Counted from the stretch's first letter, positions 27,755 through 38,685 are shown. The stretch: 64,000 nt of DNA from Taibaiella sp. KBW10 (GCF_003852495.1 NZ_QAJI01000003.1:423774-487773); one strand, 5' to 3'. A program made the numbers and translations. The notes: generated by a model from the letters alone, not told the origin.

Positions 27755-28354
27755 TTAAGGGTTTGGGGTCCAGGAAGGTTTAAAATCTTTTTGAAAATCC
27801 TGCCAGGCCATTTTCTTCGGATAGGCCTCTACAAAGAACTTCAGGATCGTCTCCATTTGATCAATGCGTTGGTAGCCCGGTATCGGGTTTACAAAACTCA
27901 TGTGCTCACCCAGAATAACGGTAGTCGGGTAACTCATACGTCCGCCCATCATCTCTGCAGCCAGGCGATTCGATTTGATTTCAGATTCAAACTTATACTC
28001 CTTACCGTAAAATTTCACTACATCTTTGCGCTCTGCGTCAAACTTAACAGCATAAAAGTTTTTGTTTACATATTTGATCAATTCTTTGTTGGTATAGGTT
28101 TTGGAATCCATCACCTTGCACCAGCCACACCAGGAAGTATAAAAATCGACCAATACCATCTTAGGAGCCACTTTCATTTTTGCTTCCACTTCTTCCATAG
28201 AAATCCAGGCGATCTCATTGGTATCAACGACAGCATCTTTAGCTACAGTAGTCGTTACGGCAGCCTTATTGTTACTTTTCGCTTTTTTCTGTGCCCAAAG
28301 CGAAGGGGAAGATAAACTCAGGCCTAAACACGCCGCAATTGCAATATACTTCAT
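27755..28354 (-). CDS. Exported thioredoxin-fold protein
   Basis: The protein has 199 residues with a signal peptide (MKYIAIAACLGLSLSSPSLWAQ). The thioredoxin domain starts near residue 60: MVLVDFYTSWCGWCKVMDSK gives a WCGWC active site and SYPTTVILGEH the cis-Pro loop. DAERKDVVKFYGKEYKFESE matches the DUF255/thioredoxin_7 pattern of secreted Bacteroidota thioredoxins. It is expected in the periplasm as a disulfide reductase or isomerase. The substrate is unknown. It is transcribed alone, divergent from ubiX. Confidence 0.88.
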   Translation of the reverse strand: MKYIAIAACLGLSLSSPSLWAQKKAKSNNKAAVTTTVAKDAVVDTNEIAWISMEEVEAKMKVAPKMVLVDFYTSWCGWCKVMDSKTYTNKELIKYVNKNFYAVKFDAERKDVVKFYGKEYKFESEIKSNRLAAEMMGGRMSYPTTVILGEHMSFVNPIPGYQRIDQMETILKFFVEAYPKKMAWQDFQKDFKPSWTPNP

Positions 28355-28443
28355 ATCAAAAATTTACAATAATTCATCTCTTAAGACATCCTGATCTTAA
28401 AATATGGTTTGTAAATTTAACTATAAAAACAGGAATTAAGAAG

Positions 28444-28451
28444 TAAATTTG
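28444..28451 (+). promoter_or_regulatory. Bacteroidota -7 element (TAAATTTG)
   Basis: A TAnnTTTG match ends 26 nt upstream of the ubiX ATG. Confidence 0.4.
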
Positions 28452-28477
28452 CGAGGGCAAAAGAAAAGATTAACATT

Positions 28478-29038
28478 ATGAAAATTGCAGTGGCGATAAC
28501 AGGAGCAAGCGGATCCATCTATGCGAAACTATTTTTAAGCAGTTTGCAGGCATTGATCGCCTCTGGCATGGCCTTGCAGGTAGACCTGGTGTATAGTAAA
28601 AATGCTTTTACCGTCTGGAAAGAAGAATTGGAGGACACCACTTATCGGCAATTCAATTTTAAGGTTTGGGATACCCATGACTTTTATGCGCCATTTGCTT
28701 CGGGCAGTGCCGGCTACGATGCCTTAGTGATCGTACCCTGCAGTATGGGTACCCTGGGAAGAATAGCCACCGGCATCAGCGACAGCCTGGTGACCCGTGC
28801 CGCAGACGTAATGCTCAAAGAAAGGAAGAAACTGATCTGTGTGATCCGCGAAACACCTTATAACCTGATCCATATTCAGAATATGAAAACGGTAACAGAA
28901 GCCGGTGCGATCATTTGTCCGGCATCTCCCAGTTTCTACAGCAAACCTAAAAACCTTGAAGAGGCTGCAATGACCGTTGTTGACCGTATCATAGGGCTCT
29001 TAGGCCTGCCGGTTAAAGGATATAAATGGGGTGGTTAA
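28478..29038 (+). CDS. ubiX: Flavin prenyltransferase
   Basis: The protein has 186 residues, the standard UbiX/Pad1 length. It starts with the flavin-binding IAVAITGASGSIYAKLFL; PCSMGTLGRIATGISDSLVTRAADVMLKERK (in two overlapping motifs PCSMGTLGRIA and DSLVTRAADVML) and LICVIRETPYNLIHIQNM complete the active site. It prenylates FMN to make the cofactor for UbiD-type decarboxylases. No ubiD is present in this window. It converges with the LytTR regulator, 8 nt apart. Confidence 0.95.
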   Translation: MKIAVAITGASGSIYAKLFLSSLQALIASGMALQVDLVYSKNAFTVWKEELEDTTYRQFNFKVWDTHDFYAPFASGSAGYDALVIVPCSMGTLGRIATGISDSLVTRAADVMLKERKKLICVIRETPYNLIHIQNMKTVTEAGAIICPASPSFYSKPKNLEEAAMTVVDRIIGLLGLPVKGYKWGG

Positions 29039-29046
29039 ACCCTTAC

Positions 29047-29796
29047 TTAGACCAGTGATTTTAAAAAGTGCTCCTTATAACTTGCCGATACCTCAATTTC
29101 ATTACCATCGTTTAAGATCACATAACCGCCAGCGCCCTTATGGTATTTCTTTACAAAATTGACGTTGATGATATGCGATTTATGGATGCGCACAAAAGGG
29201 TAGGTCAATAGTTCTTCAAAATGTTTCAGGAAGCGGCAGACCATTTTCTTCGTTCCGTCTTCCATATAAATATCGGTGAAGTTGCCATTCCCTTTTAACC
29301 GGATGATTGCCTTATTCTGCACCACTTCAAAACCCTCAACAGTAGGCAGGATCAGCTTTTGCAATTCAAAATTATTCTTATTGTTATCGATCACAATCTG
29401 GTTGCGCTGTATGCCATCTTTTTGCAGGATCATTTGCCCAACCTTGTTTACCGCCACGATCAGCTCTTCGATACTGATTGGCTTAAGCAAATAATAAGCG
29501 GCACTTTGATTCAGGGCTCGTAGTGCATAATCGGAATATGCGGTTACAAAAATCGTTTCAAAATCGAGGCTTTTACAGCCTTCCAGTACATCAAAAGCAT
29601 TACCAAAAGGCATCTCTACATCCAAAAATACCAGTTGTGGCGCCACTTCATTAATCAGGCTAATGGCATCGTTGCAATTGTGGGCAACGCCAAGCAATTC
29701 TACTTGCGGGCAATACTTGCCCAGGTAGGCTTTCAGTGCGTTAACGGCAGCCAGCTCATCTTCGATAATTACAGCTTTCAGGGTATTAATCTTCAT
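29047..29796 (-). CDS. LytTR-family response regulator
   Basis: The protein has 249 residues. An N-terminal receiver domain has acidic residues in AVIIEDELAAVNALK, the phosphorylatable Asp in VFLDVEMPFGNAFD, and the conserved Thr/Lys in FVTAYSDYALRAL and YYLLKPISIEEL. A C-terminal LytTR DNA-binding domain follows (IIRLKGNGNFTDIYMEDG, FLKHFEELLTYPFVRIHKSH, INVNFVKKY). It overlaps the upstream kinase gene by 11 nt, so the two are translated as a coupled two-component pair. Confidence 0.93.
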   Translation of the reverse strand: MKINTLKAVIIEDELAAVNALKAYLGKYCPQVELLGVAHNCNDAISLINEVAPQLVFLDVEMPFGNAFDVLEGCKSLDFETIFVTAYSDYALRALNQSAAYYLLKPISIEELIVAVNKVGQMILQKDGIQRNQIVIDNNKNNFELQKLILPTVEGFEVVQNKAIIRLKGNGNFTDIYMEDGTKKMVCRFLKHFEELLTYPFVRIHKSHIINVNFVKKYHKGAGGYVILNDGNEIEVSASYKEHFLKSLV

Positions 29797-31651
29797 GGTT
29801 TCGTTTTTGTATGGGTATGTTTAGGGTAACCGTGGTACCGCTTGCGCCTTCAATTCCCCGGTCTTTGATATGGTATTGAATATGGGTTTTGTATAAGCTA
29901 TTCAACAAGCTGATCCGCTCCTGCGTATTCTGCATGCCCAAAGATTTATATGCTTTTTGGTTCTTGGTTTTTAAGGCCAGGCTATGTTCAATACCAATCC
30001 CATCGTCCGTAATCGACAACTCCAGTTCGGCATCTTTTTTTACAATAGACAAGCTTAGCAAACCTTTAGATTCTTTATAACGCAGGCCATGCCAAATCGC
30101 ATTTTCCAGGAAAGGTTGCAGGATCATATTCGGCATCAATACCTCATGCACTTCAATCTGCTCATCTACCGAAATGGTGTAGTCAAACTGATTGCTGAAC
30201 CGCTGATGCTCCAGAGCAAGGTATTTCTGCAGGTGATCCAGCTCCACACTTAAGGGCACAAAATCCTGGTTGGAATGCTCCATAATAGTCCGCATAAGGC
30301 GGGAATAAGCATTCAGATAAGTATTGGCCTTACGATCATCATTCTCGGCAATAAACTGGTTCACACTGTTCAGGCTGTTAAACACAAAATGCGGGTTCAT
30401 CTCCCGGCGCAGCGATTGCAATTTGATTTGTTTGTTCTTCTTGATAATAGCATAATAGGCTTTGATCATAAAACCCAGAAACAGCGCGACAATAGCCACT
30501 ACTGTCAGTAAAAGATAATTGGACAATTTTGATTGGGCGATCACTTCATTTTGCAGGACCTTTTCCTTTTCCAGTTGCTGAATCTTCTGCTCCGACTGCT
30601 CAAAAGCCTTCATATCCATTAAGGAACTGTCTTTGGCTAGCAGTTGATCCATATCGTCCAGAAAGCCCAACATCATCAATTGCGCTTTTTGGGGCTGATT
30701 GGTTTGCAGGTAATATTCCAAAAGGCTTTTCAAAGCTGCTTTACCCGCTTTGGTATTGTAAATCGATTTGGCCGTGTCATACGCCTTCTTTAAGTTTTCT
30801 TCCGCCAATACGGGTTTACCGGATTGTGCATACAGTGTTCCTAATTGTGTATAGGCCGATATTTTCAATAACACATTCTGATTTGCCTCACTTGATTTGA
30901 TCAGTTCTGTATTGAGTTTAATGGCATCGTCTATTTGGTTGTTTTGCACCAGCGTCTCCGATATTTTTTGCGCCACCAATTCTGCCCCCTGCTTATTCTC
31001 TTTATCGGCCGCTACGGCTTTTTGAAGCGAGGCAATGGCACCTTTACCATCATCCTGTTTGCTCTGGGTTTCGGCGAGCTGGGTATAGGCATCACTCAAC
31101 TCCTTCTGTACCGCACCATTTTGTTCCGGGGCTTTTGTTAAAAGATCCAGGTTGTTTTGGGAGTACTTTTGTTGTACCTCATAACTGTTTGTACGCAGGC
31201 GGGAGGCATCATTATAATTGAGCTGACGGGTCACGCCATCCTTTGTATTACTTCCGGCAAAGTCATAATTTTTTGCGGCAGCAGCCAGCTTGTTCTGCTC
31301 TTCCTGAGCCTTAGCCAGCTTGCGCTTTGTAGCCACCAGCTTTTGTTCCGCTTCTGCTGTCTTAAATCGTTCCGAAGACCGCGCATAAATAGCGGCAGCC
31401 CGCTCAAAATAGGCCTCCGCCCGGGCAAATTCCCCTTGTGCCCTCAGGACTTCCGCAAGCCTTACATAAGAATCTGCAGTCGCCATTTCATCATTCGAAC
31501 GCACACTATTTTCCGCTTCCTGAGCAGTAGCACCAAGGCTTTTTGGCTTATTGGCTTTCTTCCCCGATACGGATTCAGTCGTGTTGACAGACTGCCCGTA
31601 CGTGTACGGTATCGCAATGCCTACAAGGATTAAAAACAGAACATATTTCAT
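29786..31651 (-). CDS. TPR-containing sensor histidine kinase, LytS/YehU type
   Basis: The protein has 621 residues from ATG 31651; an in-frame TTG at 31657 is less likely. A signal peptide (YVLFLILVGIAIPYTYGQ) precedes a periplasmic region of TPR-like helices (YVRLAEVLRAQGEFARAEAY, YTQLGTLYAQSGKPVLAEEN). One transmembrane helix (LLLTVVAIVALFLGFMI, about residue 388) leads to the His_kinase domain with the phosphoacceptor histidine in MNPHFVFNSLNSVNQFI and an ATPase region (ILQPFLENAIWHGL, ITDDGIGIEHS). It probably senses an envelope or protein-binding signal and phosphorylates the overlapping LytTR regulator. Confidence 0.93.
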   Translation of the reverse strand: MKYVLFLILVGIAIPYTYGQSVNTTESVSGKKANKPKSLGATAQEAENSVRSNDEMATADSYVRLAEVLRAQGEFARAEAYFERAAAIYARSSERFKTAEAEQKLVATKRKLAKAQEEQNKLAAAAKNYDFAGSNTKDGVTRQLNYNDASRLRTNSYEVQQKYSQNNLDLLTKAPEQNGAVQKELSDAYTQLAETQSKQDDGKGAIASLQKAVAADKENKQGAELVAQKISETLVQNNQIDDAIKLNTELIKSSEANQNVLLKISAYTQLGTLYAQSGKPVLAEENLKKAYDTAKSIYNTKAGKAALKSLLEYYLQTNQPQKAQLMMLGFLDDMDQLLAKDSSLMDMKAFEQSEQKIQQLEKEKVLQNEVIAQSKLSNYLLLTVVAIVALFLGFMIKAYYAIIKKNKQIKLQSLRREMNPHFVFNSLNSVNQFIAENDDRKANTYLNAYSRLMRTIMEHSNQDFVPLSVELDHLQKYLALEHQRFSNQFDYTISVDEQIEVHEVLMPNMILQPFLENAIWHGLRYKESKGLLSLSIVKKDAELELSITDDGIGIEHSLALKTKNQKAYKSLGMQNTQERISLLNSLYKTHIQYHIKDRGIEGASGTTVTLNIPIQKRNHED

Positions 31652-31761
31652 AAACAATATTGAAGGATAAAATTATAACTAATTCAAACAATGACCTCAT
31701 ATTTCACCAAGTCAGAAAAGCATTTCACCAAATGCGACATGATCCCGAAAGACAAGCCCTA

Positions 31762-31769
31762 TATTTTTG
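31762..31769 (+). promoter_or_regulatory. Bacteroidota -7 element (TATTTTTG)
   Basis: A TAnnTTTG match lies 81 nt upstream of the SIMPL-domain gene in the gap divergent from the kinase gene. Confidence 0.4.
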
Positions 31770-31850
31770 TGCCATAATCGTTGCATATGCATCTTATGTA
31801 TATCGGCTTGAAATGATGAGGATTCAAAAAATAACCCCAAACATAAAAAC

Positions 31851-32801
31851 ATGAAAAAGATCTTCTTTTTAGCGGCAAGCTTGCTCGGCGTCCAACAGGC
31901 CTATACCCAGATTTCGGGCAATATTAATTATGAAAGAACCACTGTGTTCCCCGATAATAATATCAGTATCGCGGCACCTCAGAACGCCAACATTACCCTC
32001 AATATTAAGGGTATGGCCAATGTAAAACCAGATGCTTTAGTGGCCATTTTTAGCGTATTGCAGGTAGGAAAGACCACACAGGAAGTGAATGAGCTGATCG
32101 ATAAACGTATCAATCAGGCCATTCAGGAAATTGCTTTAAAAAAGGATGCGGAAACTTATGTTGATATGATTTCTTTCGTACCGGTTTACGAAACGGTGGT
32201 GGAGAAAAAGATCTTTAGTAAAAAGACCTATAATGAAGTGCCTGCAGGTTTTGAACTCAAGAAGAACATCCATATTAAATTTCTGCGCCCGGCACAACTC
32301 AATGAGTTTATGAAGATCTTATCGGCTTACGAAATCTATGACCTGGTAAGGGTCGATTATACCTTAAACCAGATGGATCAAATCAAGAAAGAGCTGATGA
32401 GTAAGGCGAAGACGGCTATGCAGGAGAAAATAAAATCGCATGAGTCTTTGTTAGGTGAGTCTTTTACAACGGTAGAGAAAAACATTACTGATGGCTATAA
32501 AGTGTTTTTACCCACAGAGATGTATAAAAGCTATACGGCCTACAACAACACCGCTCTCATGGAGACCGGTAATAATAAAGTAAATACCGCCAGTAAAGCA
32601 AGTGCGCTGTACTACCAACCGGTGATTGATAAAGAATTTGATTTTGTGATAAACCCCACCGTTTTGGAGCCTTCTGTCCAGGTACTCTATCAGGTACAGA
32701 TCACCATCAACAGAGAAAAAACAAAACCCGTTAAAGCAACTAAAGACTATTTTATAATCACGCCCGGCGGAGAATTGAAGAATCTGCCCATTACGCCTTA
32801 G
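31851..32801 (+). CDS. Exported SIMPL-domain (DUF541-like) protein
   Basis: The protein has 316 residues with a signal peptide (MKKIFFLAASLLGVQQAYTQ). ITLNIKGMANVKPDALVAIF followed by VGKTTQEVNELIDKRINQAI fits the SIMPL/DUF541 opening (conserved G-x-x-KPD and a helical segment), and QLNEFMKILSAYEIYDLVRV plus KTAMQEKIKSHESLLGE matches the family's later helices. SIMPL proteins are periplasmic; known ones include the oxidative-stress protein BP26/Omp28, with no defined activity. It is transcribed alone, upstream of a separately promoted VWA gene. Confidence 0.7.
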   Translation: MKKIFFLAASLLGVQQAYTQISGNINYERTTVFPDNNISIAAPQNANITLNIKGMANVKPDALVAIFSVLQVGKTTQEVNELIDKRINQAIQEIALKKDAETYVDMISFVPVYETVVEKKIFSKKTYNEVPAGFELKKNIHIKFLRPAQLNEFMKILSAYEIYDLVRVDYTLNQMDQIKKELMSKAKTAMQEKIKSHESLLGESFTTVEKNITDGYKVFLPTEMYKSYTAYNNTALMETGNNKVNTASKASALYYQPVIDKEFDFVINPTVLEPSVQVLYQVQITINREKTKPVKATKDYFIITPGGELKNLPITP

Positions 32802-32876
32802 ATGCTTACGATTTCCTTTTTATCCAGTCAAAAAGGGTGTTCACCAAGTGATGCCGTCTCCAATCAAACTTAAAAA

Positions 32877-32884
32877 TATTTTTG
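32877..32884 (+). promoter_or_regulatory. Bacteroidota -7 element (TATTTTTG)
   Basis: A TAnnTTTG match ends 22 nt before the ATG of the VWA-domain gene. Confidence 0.45.
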
Positions 32885-32906
32885 TATCCATATAAAAACA
32901 AATATT

Positions 32907-34088
32907 ATGAAAAAGATGATTTTATGTGCCTTTACCGCACTATACACGATAGTGGCTATACCCGCCACCCTTTTTGCACAACAAAGAAGGGAGCCAATCA
33001 GTTCTTTTGACAGACCGGCTCCCAGGATCACGGACCGGCAGAAAACAAAGATTCAGGTAGCGATCCTGCTCGACACTTCCGGTAGTATGGATGGCTTAAT
33101 CGAACAGGCAAAATCCCGCTTATGGAATATTATAAATACCCTCAGTACCCTGCGCTTTAGAGGACAACAACCGCTTATTGAGATTGCTTTGTATGAATAC
33201 GGCAATGACGGTATTCCGGCAAAGAATAATTATGTACGCTTGGTAACACCTTTAACAACAGACCTTGATCTGATCTCTGAAAAACTGTTTTCTTTATCGA
33301 CCAATGGCGGATCAGAATATTGTGGTGCCGTGATCAAAAAAGCGGCACAGCAACTGGAATGGTCTGACAACAGCAATGACATCAAACTGATCTATATTGC
33401 CGGTAATGAGCCTTTCACGCAAGGTCAGATTTCTTATAAAGAGGCCTTAAGCCTGAGCAATCAAAAACAAATCACAACCAATACGATCTTTTGCGGCGAC
33501 TACAATGAGGGGATTAATACCATGTGGAAAGATGGTGCCAGCAAAGGAAATGGCAAATACTTCAACATTAACTATAATGAGAAAGTACGCTTTATAGAAA
33601 CGCCCTATGATGACCAGATTTCGGTATATAACGATAAGTTGAACAGTACTTATGTAACCTACGGCAACAGTGGCGCTACGAAGAAAGCAGTACAGATGCG
33701 CCAGGATTATAATGCGGAAAGCCTGGGGAAAGCCAATAAAGTAGAACGTTCTGTCAGCAAATCAAAAGCAGCCTACAGCAACCAATCCTGGGATCTTGTA
33801 GATAAGATGAACACCGATCAGTCGGCACTGAAAAGCCTGGACAAAAACTATTTACCTACGGAGATCAAGGACAAATCGGAAGCGGAAATCAAAAAATATG
33901 TTCAGGCAAAAGCTGAAGAAAGAACTGCTTACCAAACGAAGATTAAGGTACTGGCCAAACAACGTCAGGATTTCATTGACCAGAAAATGAAGGCTGATAA
34001 ACCGGATGCTGATGATCTTGGCTCCGCCATCAATAATTCTATTATAGAACTGGCGGGCAAAAAAGGATATGTCATAGATAAAAACTAA
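32907..34088 (+). CDS. Exported VWA-domain protein
   Basis: The protein has 393 residues with a signal peptide (ending TLFAQ). A von Willebrand factor A domain occupies about residues 48-230; the MIDAS motif is ILLDTSGSMDGLIEQAK (DxSxS), with a later Thr in LVTPLTTDLDLI and the conserved acidic region IYIAGNEPF. The C-terminal ~150 residues are lysine-rich and helical (EAEIKKYVQAKAEERTAYQ). VWA domains bind metal and mediate protein interactions. The ligand is unknown. No AAA+ MoxR partner gene lies beside it. Confidence 0.88.
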   Translation: MKKMILCAFTALYTIVAIPATLFAQQRREPISSFDRPAPRITDRQKTKIQVAILLDTSGSMDGLIEQAKSRLWNIINTLSTLRFRGQQPLIEIALYEYGNDGIPAKNNYVRLVTPLTTDLDLISEKLFSLSTNGGSEYCGAVIKKAAQQLEWSDNSNDIKLIYIAGNEPFTQGQISYKEALSLSNQKQITTNTIFCGDYNEGINTMWKDGASKGNGKYFNINYNEKVRFIETPYDDQISVYNDKLNSTYVTYGNSGATKKAVQMRQDYNAESLGKANKVERSVSKSKAAYSNQSWDLVDKMNTDQSALKSLDKNYLPTEIKDKSEAEIKKYVQAKAEERTAYQTKIKVLAKQRQDFIDQKMKADKPDADDLGSAINNSIIELAGKKGYVIDKN

Positions 34089-34105
34089 GCTGCCGCATCC
34101 GTTCC

Positions 34106-34141
34106 GGGATGAACCCAATATCCTTGCTGTTCATCCCTTCT
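34106..34141 (+). terminator. Terminator-like hairpin after the VWA gene
   Basis: A 9-bp stem (34106-34114 with 34129-34137) with a 14-nt loop is followed by TTCTCT, a poor T tract. Confidence 0.5.
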
Positions 34142-34234
34142 CTATCCTACAATACTTTTTTTACAAACAGCCGCCCCTAAGAAATCAAAAAAATTACGCT
34201 CCATTTTTCCACCCCTAATCCCTCGAAATAAAAC

Positions 34235-35653
34235 ATGATGACAAGCATAAAATTATTATTCCTTTTATCCTGCTTATCTGTTATGTGCTTTGGACAAGCG
34301 AAACAACAGGTACAACAACTCGACAGCATTTTTTCAATGTTGTCTGCACAGCAGCAGTTTAATGGCACAGTACTCATCGCGGAAAAAGGAAAAATCTTTT
34401 TTGAAAAAGGGTATGGCTATAGTAATGAAGTAAACAAGGAACACAATGGGATACATACCATTTTTGAACTGGCTTCCTGCTCCAAACAATTTACGGCAAC
34501 GGCTATTATATTGTTGAAAAGACAAGGCAAACTCGACTATAAAGACAAAATATCGAAATACCTGCCTGAATTAAGCTTTTGGGATAAGGTAACGATCGAA
34601 GACCTGCTCCGGCATACCAGCGGCCTTCCGGAATTCCTGGGAGATATGGCTAAAGACTGGGATAGTACAAAGATTGCCACGAATGAAGACCTGCTGCGTT
34701 TCTATGCGGCCCGGAAAGACAGCTTGCAATTTGAGCCCAAAAGCAAGCATCGGTATTGCAATACCAATTATGCTTTGCTGGCCAGCATCATAGAGCGCGT
34801 TTCAGGTAAGCGATATGCCGATTTTCTGGCGCAAAACATCTTCAAACCTTTAAAGATGAACCATACATTTATTTATAACAGAAGGGAGCAGCCAAAGAAA
34901 GTAAGGCATGATGCTATCGGTTATGTATGGTCCAGACAATCGCTCAAAAAGATCCGCTCGGAGGAACCGGGATATGGGGAATACACGGTCTACTCTTTAG
35001 ACGGTATCGTGGGTACAGCCAAAGTAAATTCCAGTGTAACCGATGTCTATAAATGGGTAAGGGCTTTAAAGGACAATACCTTGCTGACCAAAGCGGAATT
35101 TGAAGAAATGACTGCCATTACGAAAACCAGCAACGGAAAAGATATACCATATGGTTTCGGGCTGATGGTGTCCAAAGGTGAAAACAGATTCTCCTTCGGG
35201 CATAACGGGAGCTGGGACGGTTACGCAACGATGATCCATCACAACATGATCAAAGACCGGACAATCATTATACTGCAAAACTTTAAATTAGGTGCTTTTC
35301 CCTATAACAACATCGTACAAATACTGGACAAGCAAACCATAACAACGGAATTTCGCGAAAAGATCACCTTGCCTGCAGCCGAAATGGAAAAATATACCGG
35401 TATATACACAGACCCGGAAAACGCAGGGGAAGCGCATGCTATTAGCTATCTGGATGGACACCTTTTCTATAACACGACCAAGGTAAACTGGGACATGCGT
35501 TTCTTCCCGATCAAAAGCAATGAATTCCTGGGGCTGAGACAAGGCAATTATGACAGCATATTAAGGTTCACCACCCTTGATAATGGAGACACCAAAATGG
35601 AAGTCGTTGAAAGCGGCACCATTATCGGCAGTGGCATTAAGAAAAAATCATAA
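34235..35653 (+). CDS. Exported serine hydrolase, class C beta-lactamase/PBP fold
   Basis: The protein has 472 residues with a signal peptide (LLFLLSCLSVMCFGQ). The catalytic S-x-x-K is SCSK in FELASCSKQFTATAI, the YxN motif YCNTNYALLASIIERVSG, and HNGSWDGYA the HxG-like third motif. A C-terminal ~110-residue beta domain (AAEMEKYTGIYTDPE ...) matches the DUF3471-like extension found on many such hydrolases. It belongs to the same family as the lipoprotein hydrolase at 20152 but lacks a lipobox. Substrate is unknown, with D-amino-acid peptides or esters likely. Confidence 0.9.
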   Translation: MMTSIKLLFLLSCLSVMCFGQAKQQVQQLDSIFSMLSAQQQFNGTVLIAEKGKIFFEKGYGYSNEVNKEHNGIHTIFELASCSKQFTATAIILLKRQGKLDYKDKISKYLPELSFWDKVTIEDLLRHTSGLPEFLGDMAKDWDSTKIATNEDLLRFYAARKDSLQFEPKSKHRYCNTNYALLASIIERVSGKRYADFLAQNIFKPLKMNHTFIYNRREQPKKVRHDAIGYVWSRQSLKKIRSEEPGYGEYTVYSLDGIVGTAKVNSSVTDVYKWVRALKDNTLLTKAEFEEMTAITKTSNGKDIPYGFGLMVSKGENRFSFGHNGSWDGYATMIHHNMIKDRTIIILQNFKLGAFPYNNIVQILDKQTITTEFREKITLPAAEMEKYTGIYTDPENAGEAHAISYLDGHLFYNTTKVNWDMRFFPIKSNEFLGLRQGNYDSILRFTTLDNGDTKMEVVESGTIIGSGIKKKS

Positions 35654-35731
35654 CAGAATAACATTTGTAATCAGATACAACTGCTTCAATTCAACGGAAC
35701 AAAACCTATTTCCCCTATCACCCCTAAATAG

Positions 35732-35760
35732 AAAGAGCGCTCATTCGGCGCTCTTTTCTT
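35732..35760 (+). terminator. Rho-independent terminator after serine hydrolase
   Basis: A 9-bp GC-centred stem (35732-35740 with 35748-35756) is followed by a T-rich tract. Confidence 0.8.
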
Positions 35761-35769
35761 GTAAGCCGA

Positions 35770-35777
35770 TACATTTG
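35770..35777 (+). promoter_or_regulatory. Bacteroidota -7 element (TACATTTG)
   Basis: A TAnnTTTG match lies between the terminator and the small lipoprotein gene. A transcript from here would include the inverted repeat at 35821-35873 in its 5' leader. Confidence 0.45.
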
Positions 35778-35820
35778 CATACCATAGACATCAATGGCCG
35801 AAACTTCATTCTTAGGAATA

Positions 35821-35873
35821 TTTTTCATACTTTCGATATATAATAATATTCAATAAATCGAAAGTATGAAAAA
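35821..35873 (+). promoter_or_regulatory. 17-bp inverted repeat enclosing the start codon of the small lipoprotein
   Basis: Perfect arms TTTTTCATACTTTCGAT (35821-35837) and its complement (35857-35873) flank a 19-nt AT-rich spacer. The right arm contains the ATG at 35866, so in mRNA the start codon would be paired in a long stem. As DNA it could instead be a dimeric-regulator operator. It has no T tract and cannot be explained as a terminator. Confidence 0.7.
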
Positions 35874-36123
35874 AAGTATTGTACCCTTCATCGCCTTAAC
35901 CATTTTTGCCGGCTTCTTCACTTCCTGCAAAAAAGATTATGAATGTGTGTGTATCGGAAAATATGATGATGGTACCATTGAACCTGTTTCCAATAAAGTA
36001 CTTATACTACAAAACAATAAATCCAGAAAAGCCGCAAATGCCGGTTGTGCCACCTATAACACCAAACAGACAGCGGCAAATGGCAAAACCCTGACCACTA
36101 CCTGCACTGCACATAAATACTAG
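35866..36123 (+). CDS. Small cysteine-containing lipoprotein
   Basis: The protein has 85 residues with a lipoprotein signal (FIALTIFAGFFTSC then KK). The mature part (DYECVCIGKYDDG ... AGCATYNT ... TTTCTAHKY) carries four further cysteines, suggesting disulfides. No family was named, but such small Cys-lipoproteins are common in this group. A degenerate tandem copy follows at 36177, sharing the CKKDYxCVCIGK core and the C-terminal TTTCT..KY. The start codon sits inside a 17-bp inverted repeat. Confidence 0.8.
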   Translation: MKKSIVPFIALTIFAGFFTSCKKDYECVCIGKYDDGTIEPVSNKVLILQNNKSRKAANAGCATYNTKQTAANGKTLTTTCTAHKY

Positions 36124-36176
36124 GTGCAAACCTAAAGTATCATATCAAAATATTTAATTCACTCCAGTAAAAAAAC

Positions 36177-36432
36177 ATGAAAAAATAATTTTATGCTCCT
36201 TCAGTTTGGTCGCTGTTACCACTGTATTTACTTCCTGTAAAAAGGATTACCAATGTGTCTGCATAGGAAAATAGGATGATGGCACCACTGAATCTACGGT
36301 CAAGCCGATGATGATCGTACAAAATAATAAAACTAAAAAGAGGCGACTTCTGGTTGTAATGCCTATAATAATAAAGAGCCGATGGCGAACGGAAAAGTGT
36401 TAACGACAACCTGCACTCGGAGTAAATACTAA
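36177..36432 (+). pseudogene. Decayed tandem duplicate of the small lipoprotein
   Basis: The sequence parallels the preceding gene: ATGAAAAAATAA at the start has an early stop, then a readable SCKKDYQCVCIGK followed by TAG, DDGTTESTVKP, a frameshift near 36340, and MANGKVLTTTCTRSKY with a final stop at 36430-36432. At least two in-frame stops and one frameshift make it non-coding. The inverted repeat over the start codon is absent from this copy. Confidence 0.8.
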
Positions 36433-36448
36433 TTTATAATTATAATAT

Positions 36449-36486
36449 AAAAGCGACCTGCTCTTAAAGAACAGGTCGCTTTTTCA
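36449..36486. terminator. Bidirectional terminator between lipoprotein pseudogene and gyrB
   Basis: A 12-bp stem (36449-36460 with 36472-36483) with an 11-nt loop is flanked by A and T runs and lies 18 nt beyond the gyrB stop. Confidence 0.8.
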
Positions 36487-36503
36487 TTGTAAATTAAATT
36501 TAC

Positions 36504-38525
<2,022 letters not shown>

Positions 38526-38644
38526 TTAGCGTATGGCTAATATGCGAAGATAAGGTTTTAATGCCATATATAGGCCATATTTATCCCCATAATCAGGCCC
38601 GAATGTAGATAAATAGCCGGGGATTACGGTCAGCTGATTCCGGT

Positions 38645-38652
38645 CAAAATTA
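38645..38652 (-). promoter_or_regulatory. Possible -7 element for gyrB
   Basis: On the minus strand this reads TAATTTTG, a TAnnTTTG match about 158 nt upstream of the gyrB start. No -33 partner was confirmed. Confidence 0.3.
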
Positions 38653-38677
38653 AATCTGAAAATTGTGCTCTTTCAAG

Positions 38678-38685
38678 TACTTTTG
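38678..38685 (+). promoter_or_regulatory. Bacteroidota -7 element (TACTTTTG)
   Basis: A TAnnTTTG match lies 65 nt before the ATG at 38751, in the gap divergent from gyrB. Confidence 0.45.

Noticed and set aside
31660..31854. 64-codon plus-strand ORF between the histidine kinase and SIMPL genes
   Set aside because: It starts with a TTG, has no recognisable motif, spans the -7 box for the SIMPL gene and overlaps its start; more likely intergenic.
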